A stretch of DNA of 64,000 bases from Acidobacteriota bacterium (GCA_902812365.1 CADDZC010000007.1:1-64000), one strand, 5' to 3'; positions 9,768 through 18,367 are shown, counted from the stretch's first letter. Notes: generated from the sequence alone by a model not told the origin. Program-made: numbers and translations.

Positions 9768-9926
9768 TCAGGCCGCAGCCCCGTTCTCAAACAACTGCTT
9801 GCGCCACCGGTAGAAAACCGTCGGGTGGAGCTGATCTTCGTCGCACCAGGTGGAAACCGCAACCCCATCAATCAAGTGCCGACGCAGCATGGCGACCTTT
9901 TCCTCGGGGGTGATGCTTACGCTCGT
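9768..9926 (-). pseudogene. IS3/IS66-type transposase orfA fragment
   Basis: The reverse strand encodes ITPEEKVAMLRRHLIDGVAV followed by STWCDEDQLHPTVFYRWRKQ and LFENGAAA, then a stop. This is the helix-turn-helix N-terminus of the Transposase_8 family (typical text: TPEEKVAILRRHL...LQPTVFYRWQKQFFENGAAAFE). It breaks off exactly where an intact protein would continue into its coiled coil, so it is a dead remnant. The first ATG is at 9890; the conserved frame begins a little upstream. The end at 9926 is approximate. Confidence 0.75.
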
Positions 9927-10267
9927 TCCTTATAACTCCTCTCCGTGGTAGCTATCTTAACGGGAGAACTCTCCATTTTCAGCTGAGGCAGGACAGCTTG
10001 GCCTTCCAATCAGCGCTGTATTGCCTGTGTGCTCGCTTCATTCTGCCTCCTCCTGGAGGCAGCGATTTTACACCTTAGATGTCTGTCCAAATTTCGGGGA
10101 GCACTTCACTTTCGAACCTATTGGCCGCCCTGATTCGGAAAGGCTTCAACTACCCATTGCTTCTCTCGCCCAGCAGAAGCGCCTCGCGGCGATCCGGCTT
10201 CCGTCGGCAGGCATGCTCATCAACTCAACAACTCCTTGGTGTACCCATTGCCAAAACGCAAGCTCTT
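9927..10267. other. Gap between the IS fragment and the methyltransferase gene
   Basis: No gene is supported. The stretch around 10073-10107 (TGTCTGTCCAAATTTCGGGG) looks like the end of an insertion sequence, but I could not find a matching partner end. A strong hairpin lies at 10043-10062 (separate entry). Confidence 0.35.
10043..10062 (+). terminator. GC-rich hairpin, possible intrinsic terminator
   Basis: CTGCCTCC (10043-10050), a TCCT loop and GGAGGCAG (10055-10062) form a perfect 8-bp stem, followed by CGATTTTA on the plus strand. No plus-strand gene directly precedes it, so it may be the end of a lost gene or of the IS remnant. Confidence 0.4.
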
Positions 10268-11020
10268 TTAGTCCACATAGAGGACTCCAATACCATACCC
10301 GCCCTGATTCGGATCCCGAACGAACTCCGCGTGACGATATTTGCCTTTCACTCCACTCCAGAATTGCGGTACACCGCCGACGTTCTCAGCGGGACCAGCA
10401 ACTATATCGTGAAAAGCAATGATCCCACCTTTGCGGACCAGAGGTGCATAAAGCGCGAAGTCTTGCTTTACGCCTTCATAGCTATGGTCGCCGTCGATAA
10501 AGAGATAATCCAGGGGTCGGCCCCGCAATGCGTCCTTGACTTTCACCACCAGTTCGTATGAGTGTGAGTCCCCTCGTAGAGTGTAAATTCGTTGACTACC
10601 GTGCGCGAAGCGCCTGTAAAGCCACGCCCGCCAACCGCTATAGCCTCCCCCGAACGCGCCTCCGAACAGATCAACACTGATGATTATTGCTCGCGGACTT
10701 GCGAGCCGCGTCAAAAAGAGAAGCGTGCCCCCTTTGAACGTGCCGATCTCCATAGCGGCCTCGGGACGCAACACTTCGAGGATTTCCCCAAGTGCGGTCA
10801 GCTCGCTCGGAACCTGGATCGCGCGACAAAACTCTTCCCGCGTGACCAGCGCCACCACGGCCTGCACATCAGCCCGTCGATCGAAGAGCGCAAGGCGGGC
10901 CAAAAGTCGGCCGGCAAGGTAGGCGCTTCGAATCTTTTGAAACCGCTTGCCAGCGTTCTCAGCTTTGTCTGGGATCGGCTCCCTCAGCGTTGCATTTTCA
11001 GCAGCGTCTTGAGCTGCCAT
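10268..11020 (-). CDS. Class I SAM-dependent methyltransferase (Methyltransf_24/CmcI-like)
   Basis: The ATG at 11020 gives 250 residues; the longer open frame (to 11317) lies inside the flippase gene and is not needed. The SAM-binding region reads LEVLRPEAAMEIGTFKGG, an acidic-loop strand follows (IIISVDLFGG), and the C-terminal half has the pattern PLDYLFIDGDHSYEGVKQDF and GGIIAFHDI that is typical of cephalosporin-hydroxylase/CmcI-like and Methyltransf_24 proteins acting on surface saccharides or metabolites. The start overlaps the end of the upstream flippase gene by 37 bases, implying translational coupling. A flippase followed by a methyltransferase also occurs at 55185-57546. Confidence 0.85.
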   Translation of the reverse strand: MAAQDAAENATLREPIPDKAENAGKRFQKIRSAYLAGRLLARLALFDRRADVQAVVALVTREEFCRAIQVPSELTALGEILEVLRPEAAMEIGTFKGGTLLFLTRLASPRAIIISVDLFGGAFGGGYSGWRAWLYRRFAHGSQRIYTLRGDSHSYELVVKVKDALRGRPLDYLFIDGDHSYEGVKQDFALYAPLVRKGGIIAFHDIVAGPAENVGGVPQFWSGVKGKYRHAEFVRDPNQGGYGIGVLYVD

Positions 11021-12504
11021 TTTTCCTCGCCGTTGATAATATAGTGCCAAGTAATCAGCAAAAAGGCCCCTCCTGAAGCCAGAGCCGCAAGGGCGTGCGG
11101 AAGCATCGCGCGGCTGGAGCTCCAGGTCAATAAAAGCGCAATGGTCAGCGTCGCAAGCATTGCCGCAATACGTCTCATCTCGCGGGTCACGAGTGCGCGC
11201 GGAGACAGATGAGTGAACCGGCAGGCCGCGACGGTAAGCAGAAGAAAATCGATCGTCACGCGGATCGTCCAGACCAGGGCCGCCCCGGCTAACCTGAAAC
11301 GGCTCACTAGGACCCACGCCAAGACGACGTGAAGCGGCAACTCGATCAGGTGAAACTTCGCCGTTATATCAGGGCGCCCGATTCCCTGCAAAAGGCAATA
11401 CGGCGCATTGGCGAGCGAGTTGATCAGGACGCCTGCTGCCAGGATTTGGAGCGCCGCGGTGCCTTCCGCAGCGAACTTAGTGCCGAGCCAAACTGCCAGA
11501 ATCGTGTGAGCGAAGAAAATCAGCACCACGACGAGCGGGCCCACGAGCAAGAGCAGAAACTTTAGCGAGCGGATGAGAGCGCTTCTAACCCATTCCATGT
11601 CTCCGCGCCCCGCCGACGCGCTGAACGCCGGAAAGAGCGTCGTCATCAGGCCGGCGGGTAGGATCCACAGCTTCGTTGCAATCATGTACGCCGGCTGATA
11701 AAACCCGACGGCAGCGATCGACACGAGGCTTCCGATGAGAAACCGGTCGAAGTAGACCAGTACAGGACCGACGGCGCCCGAAATGGTGACCCAGCAGCCA
11801 TAACCGACCAGAGAACTGAGGAGCCGAGAGTTGAATTGAATACCTTTCGCCAGCGAGGGGTAGAGACGCACACACAGCGAAAATAAAATCCCGCTTGCCG
11901 CCAGTCGCGCGAGAACCAAGCCGAGCACGATGTCAGGGAGACCAAATCCGAAAGCCAGGGCGACGACGGGAACCATATAGGTAAAAGCACTCGACGGCAC
12001 GGCGACTACATTAACCAAGTCGAACCGCTGCGTTGCCATGAGCATGCCCTGGAGAGAGCCGTTCACAAAGTCGATGGGAAATGAGAGCGCCAGCAGCAAA
12101 AAGACGATGTGAGCTTCCGAGTGAAGCGCAAGGGGAATCTTCAGCATATCGTCAACCAAGCGGGGCGTGATGAGGGCCAGCAGGATGCCGGCCACGACGC
12201 CAAAGCAAGTCTGGCTGACTAGGGCGGTCCAGACCAACTCGGGAAGCCTTCCCATTTCCCCCTTACCGACGAGCTCAGCCACAAACTTCGTGGTCGCCGG
12301 GCCGATACCCAGGTCGAACAGGGCAAAGTAGCCGATAACTGTCCAGGCGAGCGAGAGGAGACCGAAACGGTCTGGTCCCAGGTGGCGGATTACGTACGGC
12401 ACCGCGACTACCGCAATGAGCAGAGAACTGACCCTGGCGGCGATGTTCAGGAAGGCGTTGCGCGCGAGCAGGCTTCCGCGAACCTTCAACGCTGTCCCCA
12501 TCAA
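10984..12504 (-). CDS. Polysaccharide flippase (Wzx/MATE-like)
   Basis: A 506-residue protein with about 12-14 hydrophobic helices across its whole length. The N-terminal pattern NAFLNIAARVSSLLIAVVAV then VPYVIRHLGPDRFGLLSLAW is typical of oligosaccharide flippases of the MOP superfamily, which move lipid-linked sugar units across the inner membrane. It shares features with the flippase at 55185 (RFD.VN/IN segment, QGIGRP motif). The pair with the downstream methyltransferase is isolated from the main exopolysaccharide locus and lies between IS remnants, which suggests transfer or duplication. Confidence 0.9.
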   Translation of the reverse strand: MMGTALKVRGSLLARNAFLNIAARVSSLLIAVVAVPYVIRHLGPDRFGLLSLAWTVIGYFALFDLGIGPATTKFVAELVGKGEMGRLPELVWTALVSQTCFGVVAGILLALITPRLVDDMLKIPLALHSEAHIVFLLLALSFPIDFVNGSLQGMLMATQRFDLVNVVAVPSSAFTYMVPVVALAFGFGLPDIVLGLVLARLAASGILFSLCVRLYPSLAKGIQFNSRLLSSLVGYGCWVTISGAVGPVLVYFDRFLIGSLVSIAAVGFYQPAYMIATKLWILPAGLMTTLFPAFSASAGRGDMEWVRSALIRSLKFLLLLVGPLVVVLIFFAHTILAVWLGTKFAAEGTAALQILAAGVLINSLANAPYCLLQGIGRPDITAKFHLIELPLHVVLAWVLVSRFRLAGAALVWTIRVTIDFLLLTVAACRFTHLSPRALVTREMRRIAAMLATLTIALLLTWSSSRAMLPHALAALASGGAFLLITWHYIINGEEKWQLKTLLKMQR

Positions 12505-12595
12505 CGATTCCTCGGCGGAGTTAAAGTGTGAGGGCTACGCCAACCGGAAATCCCAACCTCACGATCCACACGTTCAGGAGGCCCGTGGCACGCCA

Positions 12596-12814
12596 CTACC
12601 CGCCGCGGGCCTCCTCGCCGTCAATCAGCTCGCCGCGCTCCGTAGCCGCATACCCCTCTTCAATAATTTTAGCGCGGCTCTACGCCAGCCACGCATCGCG
12701 GTCCTGCAACAGTTCGAGCCAGCGATCGATCACTTCTTGGACGCGGTGGTACGACTCCGAGCCCAACACCTCTTCGATCAGCCGCTCCTGCCCCGGTCGT
12801 AGGGTAATCGTCAT
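12596..12814 (-). pseudogene. ParD/CopG-like antitoxin gene with an in-frame stop
   Basis: From the ATG at 12814 the reverse strand reads MTITLRPGQERLIEEVLGSE, then VQEVIDRWLELLQDRDAWLA, then a TAG at 12680-12682, then in the same frame SRAKIIEEGYAATERGELID GEEAR and a second TAG at 12596. Intact ParD-like antitoxins read through this position, so the first TAG is a nonsense mutation. No ParE-type toxin gene follows. Either a dead toxin-antitoxin remnant or a sequencing error; the toxin's absence favours decay. Confidence 0.65.
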
Positions 12815-12870
12815 GCAGGCTTCTCCAGCTCTCAGCCTATCGTGCCCTGCCGGCAGGCGTCAAGCCGCTT

Positions 12871-13065
12871 TCAGTCGGCCTTCGCGGCAGGGATCACGAA
12901 GTCTGTGACAGTAGTTTTATTGTTCTCGCGCCATGCCTTAAAGACCTTCCCCAGGTAGCTTCTCCGTCTTTCCGCCCACCGTTTGAACCCGTTATGCTCC
13001 GTTAACCTCCGTTCGAGGTCCGGGTCGTTGCCGCCAACCAGCGGACCGAAACGGCCTAGAACCAA
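12871..13065 (-). CDS. Small hypothetical protein
   Basis: A 64-residue open frame, rich in Arg and Lys (ERRLTEHNGFKRWAERRRSY then LGKVFKAWRENNKTT). I recognise no family and see no clear ribosome-binding site. It lies in a gene-poor patch between a dead antitoxin and an IS remnant, so it may be the end of another broken gene or not coding at all. Confidence 0.3.
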   Translation of the reverse strand: MVLGRFGPLVGGNDPDLERRLTEHNGFKRWAERRRSYLGKVFKAWRENNKTTVTDFVIPAAKAD

Positions 13066-13095
13066 ACATTACTCGGACAGAGGAATCTGTGAAAG

Positions 13096-13258
13096 GTTGG
13101 ACTTGTCCCCATTTTTGAGACAAACGGTTAAGACTCGAAATTCAGCGAATGGTATAAGAATGCCATCGAAGGGAGAATTGAGTCATGGGTTGGTCTCGAC
13201 GGCAGTTCAGGAAGGAGTTCAAGCATGCGGTTCTCACCCGTCTGGTCGGTGGATTAAA
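13096..13258 (+). mobile_element. IS3-family remnant: element end plus orfA start
   Basis: From the ATG at 13185 the plus strand reads MGWSRRQFRKEFKHAVLTRL VGGL, the typical N-terminus of IS3-family OrfA (usual text MAWRRRQFTKEFKLAAVRRL). Homology is lost after about 24 codons, just where the opposite-strand membrane protein gene ends (13266). The upstream bases (GGACTTGTCCCCATTTTTGAG near 13098) look like an IS end, but no second end was found. The boundaries are approximate. Confidence 0.6.
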
Positions 13259-13265
13259 GCTGGAC

Positions 13266-13781
13266 CTACCGGAACGGCTTGGAAAATGCTCGAAGCCGCC
13301 TTGCGGTCGCCACCACGATAAATACAGCCGGCGTGCCCAGGACAAGATGGGCTCGCGGCTGATGATAGCGCGCCGCCTCGATCAGCAGCAGAAGGCCCGC
13401 CAGCAGGATAAGCGCCAGCGAAATGCCCCGGTGGAAGCGGCCGAGTTCCGATTCAATCCAGGGACCCATTTCACGCTCAATTTCGCGTCCGTTACGAGAA
13501 TCCGTACACTGCGGTTTGATCCGGCACGCATTGCAAGCGTGGGCCGGGGCTTTGTACCGGATGACACGCCGGTCCTCATCGGTAACGCTGCGGTGCAAAT
13601 AATGGCCACTGGGACATTCCCAGCGGTCCAACTCGTCATGAAACGTGAAGCCGCCCAGCTCGTATTGCTGGGAGCGGCAATGAGAATGAACGGCAAGCCG
13701 CTCGAGCACGCCCGCTGCAATCATGAGAAACAAAGCGTACCCGGCGGCGAACAACACCTCGGACGGTATGGACTCCACCAT
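13266..13781 (-). CDS. Membrane protein with a transposase-type cysteine ribbon, linked to norZ
   Basis: A 171-residue protein starting 1 base after the norZ stop codon (TAA, C, ATG), so the two genes are co-transcribed. Residues 6-27 form one hydrophobic helix and about 118-160 form two more. Between them is WECPSGHYLHRSVTDEDRRV then YKAPAHACNACRIKPQC. The order CPxGH...CxxC-x4-C matches the zinc-ribbon-like segment found before the DDE domain in IS1182-type transposases (DDE_Tnp_1_6), here without any catalytic domain. The Cys/His set could bind Zn, Fe or an Fe-S cluster. The C-terminus ends 8 bases from an IS3 remnant and may have been trimmed by it. Function unknown; an accessory role in NO reduction is inference. 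Confidence 0.75.
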   Translation of the reverse strand: MVESIPSEVLFAAGYALFLMIAAGVLERLAVHSHCRSQQYELGGFTFHDELDRWECPSGHYLHRSVTDEDRRVIRYKAPAHACNACRIKPQCTDSRNGREIEREMGPWIESELGRFHRGISLALILLAGLLLLIEAARYHQPRAHLVLGTPAVFIVVATARRLRAFSKPFR

Positions 13782-13782
13782 G

Positions 13783-16068
13783 TTATTGCTGCGGGACTTC
13801 GATTACATCTGTGAAGAGCACGTCGGCAGCTTCTTCGGCGGCGGCTGGTCTTGCATGCCGGATCCCCAGCCAGCTGAGGTAAACCAGCGGGAGAACGCCG
13901 CCCAAGATGAAGAGTACGTCGCCCGGCAGCCGCAACCATTCGATCACGCGGTTGGTGGGCGCTGTCACAAACTTCAGCGTTCGCGCATCGTAATACCCGC
14001 TGCTTACTGAGTGATAGAGCTGAACCATTCCCAGCGGCAGGAGCGTGGCAAATACCATCCACACCAAACCCAGATTGAGCGACCAGAAGCTGACTTTTGC
14101 AGCCCGCTCCGGCCAAGACGCTTCGCGTACGATATAGCGAAGGCAAAAGAGCGCCAGAGCGACGGCCAGCATTCCGTAAACGCCCATCATGGCCGCATGG
14201 CCGTGGTTGGCCGTCAGCGCTGTACCGATCTCATAGTACGAGACAATGGGTAGATTAATGAGGAAGCCGAAGATTCCTGCCCCGAGGAAGTTCCAGAAGC
14301 CCACGGCCGCCAGAAACATCACGGACCAATAGTGAGGAAAGGGCGTGCGGGACCGGGCACCTTGGCGGGCGCCGAGTTGCAGAAAGCTCCAGGCTTCAAG
14401 CGTCAGGAAAGTGAGTGGAATGACCTCGGCGGCAGAAAAGAACGCGCCGAGTGCCATGTGGACGGAAGGCTCGCCTGAGAAATAGACATGGTGCATTGTA
14501 CCGATAATGCCTCCGGCAGAGTAGAGTACAATATCGAGGTAGATGAGGCCAAGTGCCACCCGCTCCCGCACGATGCCTAGCAGCACGAAGATATATGCCA
14601 CCATGACCGTCGTGAACAACTCAAGAAAATCTTCCACCCATAAATGCACGACCCAAAACCGCCAGTAATCGGTGGTGGTGAAGTTCGAGCTCGGCCGAGC
14701 CAGCAAGCCGACCGCGTAGAAGGTTGGAATTGAAAGTGCCGAGAAGAAGAAAAGCCAGGGCATATTGCCGCGATGCTCGATGCTGAGCCGCAAACGCAAG
14801 CCGCGAAACAAAATCACCACCCAAAAAAAGAGTCCCAGGCTCAGCAGGATCTGCCAGAAGCGGCCCAAGTCCAGGTATTCAAAACCCTGGTCGCCAAACC
14901 ATGACCAGGCGCGCGAGATCCATCCTTCAATGCCCGCCATTTCACCGATCAGGCTCCCAAACACCACAAGCGCGAGCGCCGCCAGCAGCGCGTAAGCCAG
15001 CCAATGCTGCCGCCGTGGCTCGCGGCCGGCAATCATCGGCGCCAGGAAAATGCCCGCTGCCAAATAGGATGTTGCAACCCAGAAAATCGCCAGTTGCACA
15101 TGCCAGGTACGGGCCAGATTAAATGGCAGCCACGTGTTTAAGTGGAGTCCAAAGAAACTTGAAATGTCTGCGCGGTAATGCTGCGACGCGCCCCCGAGCA
15201 AGGTCTGGACGAGAAAGAGCATCGCCATGACAAAGAAGAACCAGGCGGAAACGCGTTGCGCAGGCGTCAGGGGGACCTCTCCGGGCCGTTTGAAAGAAAC
15301 GGCTCTGCGCTCGGCGCCGTGCCAGCCGAGGAACTGCCAGCGGCCAAATGCAAACAGGAGAATGCCGATGCCGCCGAGTAAGGCGATTAGGGAAAGCACG
15401 CTCCAGACCACCATGTCTGCCGTGGGATGATTGCCCACCAGCGCTTCGGGCGGCCAGTTATTGGTGTAGGAATAGCTCTTGCCGGGGCGCATTGCCGCGG
15501 ACGCCCATGCCGACCAGGCAAAGAAGGCTGTAAGCTTGCGGATGCTTTCCAAATCGCGGATGGCTTCCGGCCGCAAGCCATGGTTGCTGCTGGTTTGCCC
15601 AAAATAAATTTGATAGTAGCTGCACAACTGCGTGAACGCCGCGGCCTGCGCGATGGTAAACGTCAAAGTTCCCGTAGCGGAATCGTAGCGATTGGTCTTG
15701 AAATCAGCGAGCGTTTGCGCCTGGGCGCGGTCCCAACCCATCTGGCGGTAGAAATCACGCACCATCCAGGCCGCCCGGTGCAGATAGTCGGCCGTGAAGT
15801 CGGGACCCAGATAGGCGCCATGGCCGAAAATGGAGCCATACTCCATCAGACCGTTGCGGAGGAAAATGCCCTGCCCTTCGAGAATGTCGGCACGCGTAAA
15901 AAGCACCCGACCGCTCGGATCAGCAACTTCAGGCGGGATTGGAGGCTCGCCGGTATAGGTGCGATAGGCGAGAAAGCCCAGCACAAAGAACCCGAACAGA
16001 AGCACGATGATCACCGCCTGAACCCAGCCGTTCGCAACCAATAGTGCCCGCTTTGAACTCGCTGTCAT
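13783..16068 (-). CDS. norZ: Quinol-dependent nitric oxide reductase (qNor)
   Basis: A 761-residue inner-membrane enzyme that reduces 2 NO to N2O with quinol electrons. AAGGAGGA lies about 10 bases before the ATG at 16068; the open frame continues 70 codons upstream but that part is not family-like. The N-terminal extension typical of single-subunit qNor is present and a NorC-like haem c motif (CxxCH) is not. NorB catalytic features are intact: HLWVE near residue 470 (FeB His and the conserved Glu), HHVYFSGEP near 525 (two FeB His), AAEVIPL near 545 (second Glu) and NHGHAAM near 620 (haem His pair). About 14 helices. It could also serve for NO detoxification rather than denitrification, since no nitrite reductase is seen. 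Palindrome C lies 285 bases upstream. Confidence 0.95.
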   Translation of the reverse strand: MTASSKRALLVANGWVQAVIIVLLFGFFVLGFLAYRTYTGEPPIPPEVADPSGRVLFTRADILEGQGIFLRNGLMEYGSIFGHGAYLGPDFTADYLHRAAWMVRDFYRQMGWDRAQAQTLADFKTNRYDSATGTLTFTIAQAAAFTQLCSYYQIYFGQTSSNHGLRPEAIRDLESIRKLTAFFAWSAWASAAMRPGKSYSYTNNWPPEALVGNHPTADMVVWSVLSLIALLGGIGILLFAFGRWQFLGWHGAERRAVSFKRPGEVPLTPAQRVSAWFFFVMAMLFLVQTLLGGASQHYRADISSFFGLHLNTWLPFNLARTWHVQLAIFWVATSYLAAGIFLAPMIAGREPRRQHWLAYALLAALALVVFGSLIGEMAGIEGWISRAWSWFGDQGFEYLDLGRFWQILLSLGLFFWVVILFRGLRLRLSIEHRGNMPWLFFFSALSIPTFYAVGLLARPSSNFTTTDYWRFWVVHLWVEDFLELFTTVMVAYIFVLLGIVRERVALGLIYLDIVLYSAGGIIGTMHHVYFSGEPSVHMALGAFFSAAEVIPLTFLTLEAWSFLQLGARQGARSRTPFPHYWSVMFLAAVGFWNFLGAGIFGFLINLPIVSYYEIGTALTANHGHAAMMGVYGMLAVALALFCLRYIVREASWPERAAKVSFWSLNLGLVWMVFATLLPLGMVQLYHSVSSGYYDARTLKFVTAPTNRVIEWLRLPGDVLFILGGVLPLVYLSWLGIRHARPAAAEEAADVLFTDVIEVPQQ

Positions 16069-16352
16069 AAAGTTTCGCTCCTCCTTTGTCTTGCTCGGGG
16101 ATAACCTGAACCTTCTGAGCTCTGCCAGGAAGTACCAGCCCCTTTCAGAGCACGGCTGGCCGGATGCTGGTGCGCGCACGATCGGCCCGCCGGGTTCGAG
16201 CCGGTGACTTGCCATTAAGTAACAAAACCAGCTTTGAAAGCAAGCGCCTTTACAGCAATCGAGAGCGCCTTGATGCATCTGTTTGTTTTACGCGACTGCA
16301 GCCCGCGGTCCCGGGCGAGTTTCTCGAATTTCCTTAGGGCCCAATCAGCATA

Positions 16353-16368
16353 TGTGATCTGCATCACA
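16353..16368. promoter_or_regulatory. CRP-type palindrome C, perfect
   Basis: TGTGATCTGCATCACA matches all ten fixed positions of TGTGA-N6-TCACA. It lies between divergent norZ (start 16068) and the small gene at 16447, 79 bases from the latter's start codon. Confidence 0.65.
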
Positions 16369-16446
16369 GACTCTCTTTCCGCCACCCGCTAAATTAGGCA
16401 ACTTGAGTTGTATCTTGCCTAACCGGGTGGCAGAGCGGGGCCGGGC

Positions 16447-16647
16447 ATGAGTGCGGCAGAGACCATTGTTGTACGTGAGTGGGATGCGGACCTGTTTCAT
16501 CGCCGGGTGGGCGAGCTGGAGGCCGAGGGCTACACGGCTCGCCTGGATTCGTACCGCGTAATCCCTGAAATGAACCCTGAGACCGGGGAAGTGATTCATC
16601 TCCGGACCGTCGAGATGTGTAAGGTCGCGGCGCAAAGGGATGGTTGA
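16447..16647 (+). CDS. Small hypothetical protein downstream of palindrome C
   Basis: A 66-residue acidic soluble protein (opening MSAAETIVVREWDADLFHRR, later YRVIPEMNPETGEVIHLRTV) with a single Cys near the end (EMCKV). I do not recognise a family. Support for coding: sensible amino-acid composition, no overlapping better frame, and a perfect CRP-type operator at promoter distance upstream. The ribosome-binding site is weak. It is divergent from norZ and may belong to the same NO-responsive unit (inference). Confidence 0.55.
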   Translation: MSAAETIVVREWDADLFHRRVGELEAEGYTARLDSYRVIPEMNPETGEVIHLRTVEMCKVAAQRDG

Positions 16648-16913
16648 GTGCATCTTGGGACTGACTGTCGCTGGCATTTCCCCTCGCACTTCTGAGGACG
16701 GCGCTACGTATGCCAATTCCAACGAACGGAGCGCCCCGCGAGCCATAACCAGTCTTTTTACTTCGGGCAGAGGCATCGAAAAATGTTGACGCCCGGGAAC
16801 ACATTGATAACGCGCTGCCGGTCGCTGACTGCGGTCCCACACAGCCCTGCCTCCGCCCGGACCAAGATCCCTGTTCACAGCATTTAAGCTTACGGCGGCG
16901 TGGGAACGCATTC
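16648..16913. other. Intergenic stretch before the tandem operators
   Basis: No gene, RNA or repeat is recognisable. Open frames on the minus strand here have no family-like sequence and overlap the regulatory sites. Confidence 0.4.
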
Positions 16914-16951
16914 GGTGATTCAGGTCACAGCTCACTGTGATTCGGATCACA
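16914..16951. promoter_or_regulatory. Tandem CRP-type palindromes D and E, 22 bp apart
   Basis: GGTGATTCAGGTCACA (16914-16929, 9 of 10 fixed bases) and TGTGATTCGGATCACA (16936-16951, perfect). Their centres are 22 bp apart, two helical turns, so two dimers would sit on the same DNA face. They lie upstream of the decayed terminal oxidase genes, which therefore have kept their operators after losing their coding capacity. Confidence 0.65.
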
Positions 16952-17057
16952 TTCAAATGCCGGTATCAGCAGGCTCGTTCAGGCGGAGGTCGTGTGCCGT
17001 GATGCATATCCGCGCAAGGTGCTGCGCTGGTGTTGGCGGCATCAATCCCGCGGCCGA

Positions 17058-18300
17058 TGCCTGAACCCGGAACCAATTCAAGCCTTGGCCTTCGCGGCAG
17101 CTGCTGTGGTTCCGGTGTATCTTCGCTACCGATCACGGGACGGTCGCGTTGCAATATTACGCGCTGGGATTGGGAGCCGCTCTGATCGCCGTGGCGCTTT
17201 CTGTGACCATGCGGTTGCATCTCGCCTGGCCCCGATTCGCTATTCCCCTGCTTGGGAGCCTGTCACCCACAGGAGCGCCTGGCGGCCTGATCAAACCGAA
17301 ATACTGCCTCTCGCTGCTCCCGCTACACGGAACTCTGATGACCTTTTTCGTCCTCAGCACCGTGCCGCAGGCTGGGTTTGGCAATTACCTGTTGCCCTTG
17401 CAGATAGGCGCACCGGAAATGGCCTTCCCGCGCCTCAATATGGCTTCCTTTTGGCTCACTGTGGCTTCGTTGCTTGTGTTGCTCTCTACGCTCTTCGTTT
17501 CCGACGGACCTCCAGTCTCTGGATGGACTGCCTACGCACCCTTAAGTGCGGTGGGGGGAATCGCAGGGCCCGGCGAAGGCTTGGGGCGAACACTTTAGCC
17601 TGTCTCGATCGGCACCTTTTGTGCTGCGTCCGTTTTGAGCGCTGTGACCTTCATCGTCACGACGGTGCTTTGCAGAACTCCAGGCATGAGTTTCGGGCGA
17701 TTGCTCCTCACGATGTGGGCGTGGCTGGTGACGGCCTTCTTGATCTTGCTTTCATTTTCCGTGCGATTTGCCGCTGATATTCCGCTTCTGCTGGACCAAC
17801 TCACGGGAACAGGTTTCTTTATTCCTACGGGATTGGTAGGCAGCGGGTTCATCGCCGAGGGAGGGGTTCTTCTTTGCTTTGGCGGCACCTCTTTCGGTTT
17901 TTTGGTCATCCCAAGGTATCCATCACCATCCTGCCCGGAACGGCCGTGGTCCCGCACGTGTTATGGTTTTTTTCGGAAGCCGGTCTTTAGCTATCGTGAA
18001 ATTGCCGCTGCGTCTTTCGAGCTCTTCCAAGTGAAGTTCTGGATCGCCGAGACCCGCCCCAGGCTCGGCCTCGCCCGGAATCCGCGGGGCAATTCTCTGT
18101 TTGGAGCATTGTTCTTTGTGTTGACCGGGTCCGTCTCGCTTCAAGTGATTGCGGGCATTTTGTGCTTGCTCTTTGTCGCGCGCACACTTGCTTTGCGGCA
18201 AGCCGACGCGGCAGCCGCCGAGTTGGCCGCGCTTGATTGGTAATCTGCCGCCGGCCTCTGGCTTATCACGTTTTTCCTGCTCATCCTACCCTCAACCTTC
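17058..18300 (+). pseudogene. Decayed aa3-type cytochrome oxidase: ctaD fragment joined to ctaE end
   Basis: Pieces of subunit I appear in order: IFATDHGTVALQYYALGLGA, then LHGTLMTFFVLSTVPQAGFG, NMASFWLTVASLLVLLSTLF, and VSGWTAYAPLSA, then a TAG at 17596-17598 replacing the usual Trp. The same frame goes on with SAVTFIVTTVLCRTPGMSFG. Near 17860 the homology shifts frame (LLWRHLFRFFGHPKVSITIL, the HPEVYI region), then shifts back near 17970 (FRKPVFSYREIA). After this the text becomes subunit III: SLFGALFFVLTGSVSLQVIA...ELAALDW, ending in a stop near 18243 with degenerate helix sequence beyond. At least one nonsense codon, two or more frameshifts and a deletion joining ctaD to ctaE. The two ends given are approximate. 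No functional product is possible. Confidence 0.85.
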
Positions 18301-18367
18301 GGCCGCTGACTTCATATGCTTAGCGCTCGCTCGTTCCCTCGGTGGCAAATCCGGGGCCCGACCGAAG

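Noticed and set aside
10073-10107. Possible IS inverted-repeat end (TGTCTGTCCAAATTTCGGGG)
   Set aside because: No partner end or target-site duplication was found, so I do not list it as a separate repeat.
13185-13814. Long plus-strand open frame of 209 codons
   Set aside because: Only its first 24 codons are IS3 OrfA text; the remainder is the shadow of the membrane protein and norZ genes on the other strand.
16992-17777. 261-codon plus-strand open frame
   Set aside because: It is an alternate frame of the decayed ctaD; the oxidase text is in another frame.
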